Source of the DNA: an uncultured Desulfobulbaceae bacterium
Lineage (GTDB): Bacteria; Desulfobacterota; Desulfobulbia; Desulfobulbales; BM004
Assembly (NCBI GenBank): GCA_947258675.1
Contig: CAMYJP010000051.1
Coordinates: forward strand, 1-11,453
Direction of reading: 5' to 3'
DNA length: 11,453 nucleotides
The notes beneath the pieces are model-generated. The model made no database searches and was not told the DNA's origin. It saw only the letters and a list, made by a program, of their open reading frames with translations. Position numbers and translations under genes: made by a program. Below, piece by piece: positions 1 through 5,789 of this stretch. Position 1 is the first letter of the stretch, and each line of letters starts with the position of its first letter.

Positions 1-138
1 TCTTATCTTTCATCTATAATTGAATTATAAAATGAAGGGATCATCCTACTCTAATAACGAATAGCAAATAACCATTAACGCCGAATTGAGCTTTTTCGCT
101 CATTTAGGGTCTTACTTTGCGGCGCTATACCGCCCCAA

Positions 139-1005
139 CTAATTCATTTTTACCTGCAACCCTTCACCCTTGAACCGAAAGCGTTGATATGAGCCCATAG
201 AACCATTTTCAGATGCATGGATAATGCGCATGGCAATGTAATCGGCCGCATTTTGCATCAGTACACGGTTTTGCGGATCGGCCAGTTTCCAAGTGCCGTC
301 CTGATAAAATTCCCCCCAGTTGTGATAATCCCTTGCCTTTAAAACGCCGCTTTGCGGGCAAACAAAACCGCCAATGGGGCGTGCGGCGATTCCGTTGGCA
401 CGGCACAGGGCGACAAAAAGATCCGCATATTCAGTGCAGTCACCCTTTTTATGCTCAAGTGCAAAAAGGGCTCCGCGATCTTGGCCGGCATAACCGCTAT
501 ATCGCACATTACCTGCCACCCAGCGAAAGACTTTTTCTATGGTTTTAGATGAGTCGGGTGCATGCAGTTTGATCGCTACTCTAGTTATGGCGGGATGATC
601 CGACTCGATATATTTTTGCGGATTCAGATCCCGGGGCCATGGGCCCGACGGTATTGGATTGGCTGCAGCAGAGACAAGCAGGTTGGCTTTTATTGTAACA
701 ACACGGGTGGCGTATGGTGCCAGATTCTCAAATGTAAAATGAAGCACTTGATTGTCGCTTGCATCGATGAGCAATTTATAGGGATAGTTTGATTGTAATC
801 TAAGGCATCGCTGACTGGACGTTTGTTTAACCGGCGCAAAAGCCCACAGCTCGGCTTGCTGAATTACCTGATGAGATCTGTTTTGCAGCGTAAAACTGTA
901 TTGAATTTGCCTGGGGATCGAATACCCGTGACCCTCTGAACAGCGTAAAACTGTATTGAATTTGCCTGGGGATCGAATACCCGTGACCCTCTGAATGTGA
1001 GGCAT
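139..1005 (-). CDS. Transglutaminase-like (papain-fold) domain protein, 5' end displaced by a frameshift
   Basis: This frame holds the whole catalytic part of a bacterial transglutaminase-like protein, a family of cysteine peptidase/acyltransferase-fold enzymes usually exported or membrane-anchored. In the 288-residue reading the presumed triad is Cys190 in GDCTEYADLF, His228 in DYHNWGEF and Asp243 in KLADPQN, in the usual order and spacing; the stretch before it (about 25-120) looks like the beta-rich N-terminal region common in this family. The ATG at 1003-1005 has only a weak ribosome site and gives no signal peptide. The true N-terminus, with a membrane segment, lies in another frame just upstream (to 1138). 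The two frames are separated by a 55-bp tandem duplication (886-995); removing one copy fuses them into one exported protein. The family call is firm. Whether the present allele makes active protein is doubtful; the substrate is unknown. Confidence 0.75.
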   Translation of the reverse strand: MPHIQRVTGIRSPGKFNTVLRCSEGHGYSIPRQIQYSFTLQNRSHQVIQQAELWAFAPVKQTSSQRCLRLQSNYPYKLLIDASDNQVLHFTFENLAPYATRVVTIKANLLVSAAANPIPSGPWPRDLNPQKYIESDHPAITRVAIKLHAPDSSKTIEKVFRWVAGNVRYSGYAGQDRGALFALEHKKGDCTEYADLFVALCRANGIAARPIGGFVCPQSGVLKARDYHNWGEFYQDGTWKLADPQNRVLMQNAADYIAMRIIHASENGSMGSYQRFRFKGEGLQVKMN

Positions 1006-1138
1006 TTTGTTTATCCGAATGCATCGTAATTATCGAGGCAGCAGCAAGACAAAGAACCGTCGCAACAATCACGATTAAAGAATTTTTCCATACGTTAATA
1101 ATTTTTACAGTCCTTAATTCCGTAAATACTTTTCTCAA
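827..1138 (-). pseudogene. Out-of-frame 5' end (signal/anchor segment) of the transglutaminase-like gene
   Basis: Read from a TTG at 1136-1138, this frame gives a short basic N-terminus followed by the hydrophobic run SLIVIVATVLCLAAASII, a signal peptide or N-terminal anchor, and then SEGHGYSIPRQIQYSFTL. The same 18 residues occur in the downstream frame, where they continue into QNRSHQVIQQAELW. Here, after the first copy of the 55-bp repeat, the frame runs into meaningless sequence and stops at 827. Residues up to about 68 are therefore the genuine N-terminus of the transglutaminase-like protein. The start is uncertain: no ATG or GTG lies in frame, and a GGAGG sits 13 bases or so before the TTG, further than usual. 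Confidence 0.6.
886..995. repeat. Exact 55-bp tandem direct duplication
   Basis: Positions 886-940 and 941-995 are identical over 55 bases and abut directly; the bases on either side (885 versus 940, 996 versus 941) differ, which fixes the unit. As 55 is not a multiple of three, the second copy shifts the minus-strand reading frame and breaks the transglutaminase-like gene. Perfect identity implies a recent slippage or unequal-crossover event, or an assembly error. Confidence 0.95.
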
Positions 1139-1410
1139 TATTTGAAATGAACCTCCGATCCGTTATTTGATATAACCACACGAACATGTGCTGTTGTTCA
1201 ATCCGATAATAGTATCGAACCTTCTCCGTATTGAAACAGTAGACTGTCTCCATCAGCAATAATCGTGCACAAAACCCATCCGATGACATAATTCTTCTAT
1301 AGTGAAAATAATACAGACGCTTAGAGTAATGCCAGAAAAGCAGTAATCTAAGATGATGTGAAAAGATTGTCTAGAAATGCTGAAATATAGTTCACAAGTG
1401 ATTCGGAAGA

Positions 1411-1442
1411 AAAGTCTTTAATCTTAAACTGGAGATTCAAAC
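1411..1442. repeat. Dispersed hairpin repeat, copy 1
   Basis: The sequence AAGTCTTTAATCT, 8 spacer bases and AGATTCAAAC form an imperfect inverted repeat. A similar unit lies at 2870-2903 (AAGTCTTCAATCT, spacer, AGATTCAAGAC). The arms and arm order are shared while the loops differ, which suggests paired bases have been conserved. Both copies are followed within tens of bases by a run of five or more Gs. No gene lies within either. Confidence 0.45.
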
Positions 1443-1454
1443 AGATAAAAAAAA

Positions 1455-1514
1455 GGGGGGAGGGGGGTGAATCCGGGATGGGGAATGCGGGATAGGGGAT
1501 TTAAGGGAGTTGGG
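1455..1514 (+). other. G-rich tract with G-quadruplex potential
   Basis: Eight runs of three to six Gs fall within 60 bases of the plus strand (1455-1460, 1462-1467, 1475-1477, 1480-1483, 1489-1491, 1495-1498, 1505-1507, 1512-1514), separated by 1-7 bases, immediately after a run of eight As. This satisfies the common G3+N1-7 quadruplex pattern more than once in otherwise AT-rich DNA. The function is unknown. Confidence 0.6.
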
Positions 1515-1516
1515 AC

Positions 1517-1532
1517 TCAACCTTAAGGTTGA
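1517..1532. repeat. 16-bp perfect palindrome
   Basis: TCAACCTTAAGGTTGA is its own reverse complement over all 16 bases and follows directly on the G-rich tract. It could be a dimeric regulator site or a cruciform-forming relic; no promoter or gene is attached to it. Confidence 0.5.
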
Positions 1533-1825
1533 ATAAACAACAGGACGTGGCACAGCAAAAAGAAAATGATATCGCGCCTTTCTACGATACCTGGGCGGTT
1601 TCGTCGATGTCACTAAAGATGACATCCACAACCAGGAAATCGCCCTGTGGTTTACCCTGAAAACAATGCCGAAAGCCCGCCGCCGGTGAAGCTACAGCAC
1701 CACCAACTTTTGAAAAATTTAGGTTTATTGGAATCAAGTAAGCAAACAAAATCGTAAAAGTTAAGCCAACTGTAGAGAATTTTAAAGTAAAATATATCGT
1801 TTTATTCACTATTCAAGCTTTGACC

Positions 1826-2035
1826 CTAAAGCGCATGCTGGGATCCGCGCGGGGGGTGCCGGGTGACCGGCATTCCTACCGCGATGAAAGCGCCGGTTCT
1901 TGTATCCTCCTGGCGGCGTATTTTCTCTCTCCTACCACCAAATAATAATGAGCGAATATTAAAACCGCTTTTAGCCCGTCGATCTTTTCCCGATCGGGCA
2001 TCGATATCAAATGTAGTCTGGTCAGTCATTTCCAT
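1826..2035 (-). pseudogene. Truncated N-terminal remnant of a small Arg-rich membrane protein (DUF5658-like)
   Basis: The ATG at 2033-2035 opens a frame with MEMTDQTTFDIDARSGKDRR followed by RSLLFGGRREKIRRQED. The combination of a charged RSGKDRR segment and a GGRR..IRRQED segment recalls the cytoplasmic N-terminus that precedes the transmembrane helices in small deltaproteobacterial proteins of the DUF5658 type. In those proteins a hydrophobic region comes next; here the frame turns into unrelated sequence (about residue 45 on) and stops at 1826 with no membrane segment. It is best read as a deleted gene or relic. The family link comes from recalled motif similarity only. A weak purine-rich stretch upstream (GGGATCAG) could serve as ribosome site. 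Confidence 0.4.
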
Positions 2036-2070
2036 ATCAATCTGATCCCAAATTCGAACCGCAGTAAATT

Positions 2071-2110
2071 AAAAAATTAAAGGCAGAGCCTATGATAGCC
2101 TGCCTTTAAT
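2071..2110 (-). terminator. Intrinsic terminator (minus-strand transcripts)
   Basis: ATTAAAGGCA (2076-2085) pairs perfectly with TGCCTTTAAT (2101-2110); one more G-C pair (2086/2100) gives an 11-bp stem. On the minus strand the stem is followed by a run of T (2075-2071). No gene ends just upstream of it, so it terminates read-through from further up or is left from a lost gene. The core GGCAGAGCC...CTGCC resembles the hairpin at 5428-5453. Confidence 0.6.
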
Positions 2111-2669
2111 CCAGAACCTTCCAAAATGCCGTTATTTTCCCCAGTTAGTGCTGTGTTTGTTTGGCATAGCCATAATAAATGAAATTACACAGACGGATAG
2201 AAAAGATGCACGCACATCCGAGAAGCACTATTTAATGCCGCCTCAAACCTCGTTTTATTAAACTTAACTCTTCGAGCCCTTTGATTATCACAGAGTTTTT
2301 CTATGGATGTTGAAGTTGGGCAGCATTTTTTACTTCCTATTTTCCCTAAAACTATAGCAATAATAAGGCCAAATTAAATTATTGGGATTGACCTGAACAA
2401 AATCAGGGGGTTATTTTACCGGGAAGATGAGCAACTGTCGGGCTTTATGAAAACAACTCTATAAAATTGAGCAAACTATTACATAAATTTAAATAATAAT
2501 AACCCGAAAAGGAATACATCACATTAAGATAAAATTGCTGAGAATTTGCAGTTTTAAAGAATCGATTATTAATAATTGTTAAATAAGCTTTTGGAAACGC
2601 ACAAGATGTTTTATATGGTTTGAAAAGTCTTTCTGCCTCGACTTCTGCCCTATATGAACCTGCCATGAA

Positions 2670-2685
2670 TTGGCACGGACAATGC
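2670..2685 (+). promoter_or_regulatory. Sigma54-type promoter candidate
   Basis: TTGGCACGGACAATGC matches the -24/-12 consensus (TTGGCACGNNNNTTGCA) closely: GG at 2672-2673 and GC at 2684-2685 are separated by exactly 10 bases. It points into 2690-3200, where no protein gene was found, so it either drives a small RNA or is a chance match. No enhancer-binding site was identified. Confidence 0.35.
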
Positions 2686-2869
2686 GTAATAAATGATTAG
2701 GGTATTTTGCCTCGGGGTTGCCTAAAGCGCTTTGGCGAAGCATTTTACAAGAGGAGCAATTCTAAACAACTTGCCTCCAGAAATATTTTAATTACATCCC
2801 CAGAAAGGATATTCTAAAAGTTTTTAATGTTGTTCCCGGAAAGAACAGTCGTTGAAAGTTTCTGGAGTG

Positions 2870-2903
2870 AAGTCTTCAATCTCTACACCGAAGATTCAAG
2901 ACC
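2870..2903. repeat. Dispersed hairpin repeat, copy 2
   Basis: GTCTTCAATCT (2872-2882) and AGATTCAAGAC (2892-2902) pair over 11 bases with one mismatch around a 9-base loop. Arms and spacing match the copy at 1411-1442. A GGGGG run follows at about 2911. Confidence 0.45.
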
Positions 2904-3009
2904 AATGATAGGGGGTGGTGGCCCCGTTGCATAATATGTTTAGGAGTTCAGGAAGGATCGGTGATAGTGTGGCAATGAGATGAATTGAAAAACTGTATGC
3001 CTAAAAGCA

Positions 3010-3040
3010 GGGGGTGAATCTTAAATATGGATTCACCCCC
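3010..3040 (-). terminator. Strong hairpin 170 bp downstream of the dehydrogenase gene, possible terminator
   Basis: GGGGGTGAATC (3010-3020) and GATTCACCCCC (3030-3040) form a perfect 11-bp stem with a 9-base AT-rich loop. On the minus strand only a short TTTT follows a few bases later; on the plus strand there is no T run. The position fits the 3' end of the dehydrogenase transcript, and it could equally stop plus-strand transcription from 2685. The arm GGGGGTGAATC recurs at 1463-1473 within the G-rich tract. Confidence 0.5.
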
Positions 3041-3145
3041 CCCTGAATTAAGATAAAAGTCGAATATAAAAAAATTCAAACGGTTAAAGACTTATAGTAA
3101 ATAGCAGTTATCCCTTCCCACAAGAGTAGAAAAGCCCACCATTGC

Positions 3146-3260
3146 GACCCTGCCTGTGAGAGAAAGCAGCTGCTATCCAAACGGATTCATCATCTGTTTG
3201 TTAACTTAACTTAATCCATCCCTAAAAATGCTCGTCCTAAAAAGACGGCCATCTGGTCGC
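3146..3260 (-). repeat. 3' end and 3' flank shared with the peptidase gene, copy 1
   Basis: From GACCCTGCCTGTGAGAG (3146 on), through ATCCAAACGGATTC and the stop codon into the last SLH codons (reading GRAFLGMD), this stretch matches 5444-5555 with scattered substitutions and small gaps. The homology therefore runs past the stop codons, which shows DNA duplication rather than protein-level convergence. The hairpin formed by the other copy is not preserved here. Confidence 0.7.
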
Positions 3261-4950
3261 GTTTGACAGTGTTATTCGGGCAGTAGTTGCCGCCACCGCA
3301 TCCATTTGTGATCCCCAGTTCAGACAAGCGTTTGATATATTTGCAGAAAAAAGATGCAGGCGAAACATCCGAAAAGGGCGAACCCGTGTCACAATAGTTG
3401 GCGGGCGGTTCTCCCTCAACAGCCCTGACTAAAAAGGCGGCCATCTGGTCGCGGGTGACAGTGGTTTTCGGGCAGTAGTTGCCGCCTCCGCATCCCTGTG
3501 TGATCCCCAGTTCAGACAAGCGTTTGATATATTTACAGAACACAGACGAAGAGGATACATCCGAAAAGGGTGAGCCCGTTCCACAATAGTTGGCGGGCGG
3601 CTCTCCTTCAACAGCCCTGACGATAAACGCCGCCATCTGCTCACGGGTAACATCGTTTTTCGGACAGTACATCAACGGGTTCTGGGAACAGCCATTGGTG
3701 ATTCCGGCATCGAAGATGGCATAGATGTGATCTTCTGCCCAGTAGCCCTGAGGTACGTCCTCAAATCCAGTCTCCACCTGATAAATAGCTCCATCACTGG
3801 ATGAATAATGAGCAAAATAGATCTCACCGTTTTCATCTTCCCCAAAAGTGCTGATTAAAAAGCTTGTGTCTAGTAATTCAGAGGTCGTCCATACACCTGA
3901 AACATCCTCAATACCCCCCCAGATGCGACCCGTGCAAAAATCCCCATAGAAGTAGATACCTTCGAGATCCTGATTTTCCTTGCCTCTATATCGGTAGCCT
4001 CCAGTGATTGAGCAACCAACGCTATGATTGTATTCTATTATGGGCAAAGTCAGCCCAGCACTATTGCATCCTGAAGAGGGATTGAAGCAGTGATTACCCT
4101 CCATAAGCCGCCACCCGTAATTCTCACCGCCTAGGCTACTTGCCGGCTGAAAGTTCACCTCTTCCCAACTTTCCTGCCCAACGTCAGCTAAAAATAGATC
4201 CCCGGTCAAGCGATCAAAACTAAAACGCCATGGATTGCGCAAACCTAGCGACCAAATCTCGTCGCGTGCTCCAAGGGTTCCAAGAAAAGGATTATCTGGT
4301 GGAATAACATAAGGGAAACCACCGTCGACATCGATCCGCAGTATCTTGCCCAATAACGTGTTCAGGTTCTGGGCGTTGTTTTGCGGGTCACCGCCGGAGC
4401 CGCCGTCACCCATCCCGATGTACAGGTAACCATCCTGCCCGAATTGCAGTTGACCCCCGTTGTGATTGCTGAACGGCTGATTGATCGTAAGCAGGAGGAG
4501 GGCTGAATTTGGATCAGCAATGTTAGGATTACCAGAGACGGAGTAGCGGGCGATGACTGTGTCTCCGTTAATGTTAGTGTAGCTTACGTAGAAAAAACCA
4601 TTACTTGCGAAATTTGGATGGAAAGCCACACTAAGGAGCCCACGCTCACTGCCTGAAGAAACAAGAGAGGAGATGTCAAGAAAGGATGTAGAAAGCACTT
4701 GTGTGCCACCATAAATAATGATCCGACCATTTTGGAGAGCTATAAAAAGCCGGCCGGAGCCATCACCTGCGTTAGCGATGGCGATTGGATTTGATAGATC
4801 TGTAATAACAGGTTTGGCCACTATCGCAGGCGCAGCCCAGGACAATGCAGCACCGAGAAATACTAGCATCGTTGTCCAGACAAAAAAACTAATCGGATTA
4901 GTCCTGCGAGGACACCAAATATTTTGAGGGCCTATATTCTGGTCATTCAT
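3211..4950 (-). CDS. Secreted PQQ-dependent sugar dehydrogenase-like beta-propeller with three C-terminal SLH domains
   Basis: The ATG at 4948-4950 is chosen because AAAGGA lies five bases upstream; the longer start at 4989 has no ribosome site. The 579-residue product has a hydrophobic export segment (about 20-45), then a six-bladed glucose/sorbosone dehydrogenase propeller (about 46-395). Family motifs are ERGLLSVAFHPNF (102-114), SNHNGGQLQFG with the presumed catalytic base His163, YIGMGDGGSGGDPQNNAQN, and LRNPWRFSFD with the presumed catalytic Arg238. Known members oxidise aldose sugars with PQQ and calcium outside the cytoplasm; the substrate here is unknown. Residues about 396-579 are three SLH domains (GYWAEDHIYAIFDAGITNGC start; VTRDQMAAFL-type cores), each with a GC...YCP cysteine pair, for noncovalent attachment to the cell surface. 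SLH units 2 and 3 are close copies of each other and of those in the peptidase gene. A sigma70-like promoter lies at 5073-5101. The fusion of this propeller to SLH domains is less common than the stand-alone enzyme. Confidence 0.9.
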   Translation of the reverse strand: MNDQNIGPQNIWCPRRTNPISFFVWTTMLVFLGAALSWAAPAIVAKPVITDLSNPIAIANAGDGSGRLFIALQNGRIIIYGGTQVLSTSFLDISSLVSSGSERGLLSVAFHPNFASNGFFYVSYTNINGDTVIARYSVSGNPNIADPNSALLLLTINQPFSNHNGGQLQFGQDGYLYIGMGDGGSGGDPQNNAQNLNTLLGKILRIDVDGGFPYVIPPDNPFLGTLGARDEIWSLGLRNPWRFSFDRLTGDLFLADVGQESWEEVNFQPASSLGGENYGWRLMEGNHCFNPSSGCNSAGLTLPIIEYNHSVGCSITGGYRYRGKENQDLEGIYFYGDFCTGRIWGGIEDVSGVWTTSELLDTSFLISTFGEDENGEIYFAHYSSSDGAIYQVETGFEDVPQGYWAEDHIYAIFDAGITNGCSQNPLMYCPKNDVTREQMAAFIVRAVEGEPPANYCGTGSPFSDVSSSSVFCKYIKRLSELGITQGCGGGNYCPKTTVTRDQMAAFLVRAVEGEPPANYCDTGSPFSDVSPASFFCKYIKRLSELGITNGCGGGNYCPNNTVKRDQMAVFLGRAFLGMD

Positions 4951-5072
4951 GAGATTCCTTTTAAAAATATAACAAAGTTTTTGATCCATACAGAAGTCGG
5001 GTAGATCAGTAGCTGCTAAGTGCTTCTAAATATGAATTTTATATCTATCTTAACGCTAGTGATTTTAAGCAA

Positions 5073-5101
5073 AATATAACTGTCCTTATTCCGACTGTCA
5101 A
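5073..5101 (-). promoter_or_regulatory. Sigma70-type promoter of the dehydrogenase gene
   Basis: On the minus strand, TTGACA (5096-5101) is a perfect -35 box, and TATATT (5073-5078), one base from consensus, follows after a 17-base spacer. Transcription would start near 5066 and leave a leader of about 115 bases before the ATG at 4950. This is the best promoter match seen in the window. Confidence 0.7.
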
Positions 5102-5191
5102 TATCAGTGGTTCATTCGATATTCTTGACGCAGCAGGCATAGCCACATTATGAGTTTAGGAGGACGGTATTCTTGATCTATAATGAGGGCG

Positions 5192-5206
5192 TGACGTCAT
5201 ATGACG
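5192..5206. promoter_or_regulatory. Palindrome upstream of the dehydrogenase promoter, operator candidate
   Basis: CGTCATATGACG (5195-5206) is a perfect 12-bp palindrome that overlaps a second one, TGACGTCA (5192-5199). It lies about 90 bases upstream of the -35 box, a distance compatible with an activator site. No regulator gene is present in the window. Confidence 0.3.
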
Positions 5207-5427
5207 ACAAGTTGTGATACAATTATGTAACCACAGAAATAGGTAAACCTGTAATAAGTAGATGATAGCACAAAAATTTTAACCCTCCAAAAATTTCAAT
5301 TATCTTGCCAGAGTTCCAACTATCAGTTTTTATTCATTTTATGCAGATATAATCCGAATATCTCACGCTTTTTGTCAGATTGATATTTTGTCTTTCATAG
5401 CAGAAAGCAACACCCGCAATATTAGAA

Positions 5428-5453
5428 AGGCAGAGCCATTTCTGACCCTGCCT
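5428..5453 (-). terminator. GNRA-capped hairpin at the 3' end of the peptidase gene
   Basis: On the minus strand AGGCAGGGTCA and TGGCTCTGCCT fold into an 11-bp stem (two G-U pairs) capped by a GAAA tetraloop, about 50 bases after the stop codon at 5505. The following T run is poor (TTTCT), so termination may be weak or the hairpin may instead stabilise the RNA 3' end. Confidence 0.5.
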
Positions 5454-5555
5454 GTGAGAGAAAGAAAGCCCCGATCCAAACGGATTCGTCATATGTTGCT
5501 TAACTTAGTCCATACCTAAAAATGCCCGTCCTAAAAAGGCGGCCATTCCGGCTCT
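5444..5555 (-). repeat. 3' end and 3' flank shared with the dehydrogenase gene, copy 2
   Basis: This is the counterpart of 3146-3260: the same GACCCTGCCTGTGAGAGAAAG start, the same ATCCAAACGGATTCGTC stretch, and a coding end that again reads GRAFLGMD. In this copy the hairpin arms (5428-5453) are intact. Confidence 0.7.
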
Positions 5556-5789
5556 GGTTACATTGCGGTTCGGGCAGTAGATGCTGGGTCCGCATCCTTT
5601 TGTGATCCCCAGTTCAGACAAGCGTTTGATATACTTACAGGGCCAAGTATTGGAGGGTACATCCGAAAAAGGCGAACCGGTGTCACAATAGGCTGCGGGA
5701 GGTTCTCCCTCGACCGCCCTTATAATAAAGGCCGCCATTTCGGCTCTGGTTACAGGGTCGTCTGGGCAATAGATGCCGGGTCCGCATCC
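5505..5789 (-). pseudogene. Detached C-terminal SLH segment of the cysteine peptidase gene
   Basis: These bases continue, in the same frame, the peptidase gene at 5790-7613 directly after its TAA. They read GCGPGIYCP...VTRAEMAAFIIRA, then a complete third SLH domain, and end in GRAFLGMD with a TAA at 5505-5507. At the position of the premature stop the neighbouring SLH units have a Lys or other codon (GITKGC, GITNGC); the copy at 5598-5600 is AAA, one base from TAA. The remainder has no further stop or frameshift. An ATG at 5736-5738 exists but without a ribosome site, so independent translation is unlikely. Confidence 0.7.

Larger units (their letters stand above)
1139..1825. other. Gene-poor spacer
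   Basis: No convincing gene was found here. Short open frames exist on both strands: a 64-codon frame at 1095-1289 (minus), which overlaps the transglutaminase 5' end, and a 75-codon GTG frame at 1582-1809 (minus) with a hydrophobic N-terminus but no good ribosome site. On the plus strand about 1573-1686 reads as a peptide of coding-like composition (including GGFVDVTKDD and EIALWFTLK) closed by stops at both ends, possibly a relic. The spacer also holds the first hairpin repeat copy, the G-rich tract and a 16-bp palindrome, listed separately. Confidence 0.5.
2036..3210. other. Gene-poor spacer downstream of the dehydrogenase gene
   Basis: These 1.2 kb are AT-rich and contain no supported gene. 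A 73-codon minus-strand frame at 2445-2666 is of low-complexity, Tyr/Asn/Leu-rich composition and looks fortuitous. The identifiable items are the terminator at 2071-2110, the sigma54-like site at 2670-2685, the second hairpin repeat copy at 2870-2903, the hairpin at 3010-3040 and the conserved 3' flank of the SLH gene from about 3146. Positions 2111-2669 hold nothing I can name. Confidence 0.5.
4951..5504. other. Intergenic region: 5' leader and promoter of the dehydrogenase, 3' end of the peptidase gene
   Basis: From 4951 to about 5066 is the predicted untranslated leader of the dehydrogenase. The promoter is at 5073-5101 and a palindrome at 5192-5206. Positions 5207-5425 are AT-rich and show no gene or clear structure, and a hairpin near 5440 closes the peptidase transcript. 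Confidence 0.5.

Noticed and set aside
1095..1289. 64-codon ATG frame on the minus strand
   Set aside because: It overlaps the genuine 5' end of the transglutaminase-like gene in another frame, has no ribosome site and an odd Cys/Tyr-rich composition.
1582..1809. 75-codon GTG frame on the minus strand with a signal-like N-terminus
   Set aside because: There is no usable ribosome site, the sequence after the hydrophobic run resembles no family, and the plus strand of the same stretch looks equally coding-like, so neither could be supported.
2445..2666. 73-codon minus-strand frame in the spacer
   Set aside because: It is AT-rich, low-complexity in composition, lacks a ribosome site and overlaps no recognisable domain.
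3126..3156. Hairpin terminator directly after the dehydrogenase gene, as in the peptidase copy
   Set aside because: The homologous sequence is present but the arms no longer pair well, so only the hairpin at 3010-3040 is listed.
4951..4989. Longer start for the dehydrogenase gene at 4989
   Set aside because: No ribosome site precedes it, while AAAGGA stands correctly before the ATG at 4950.
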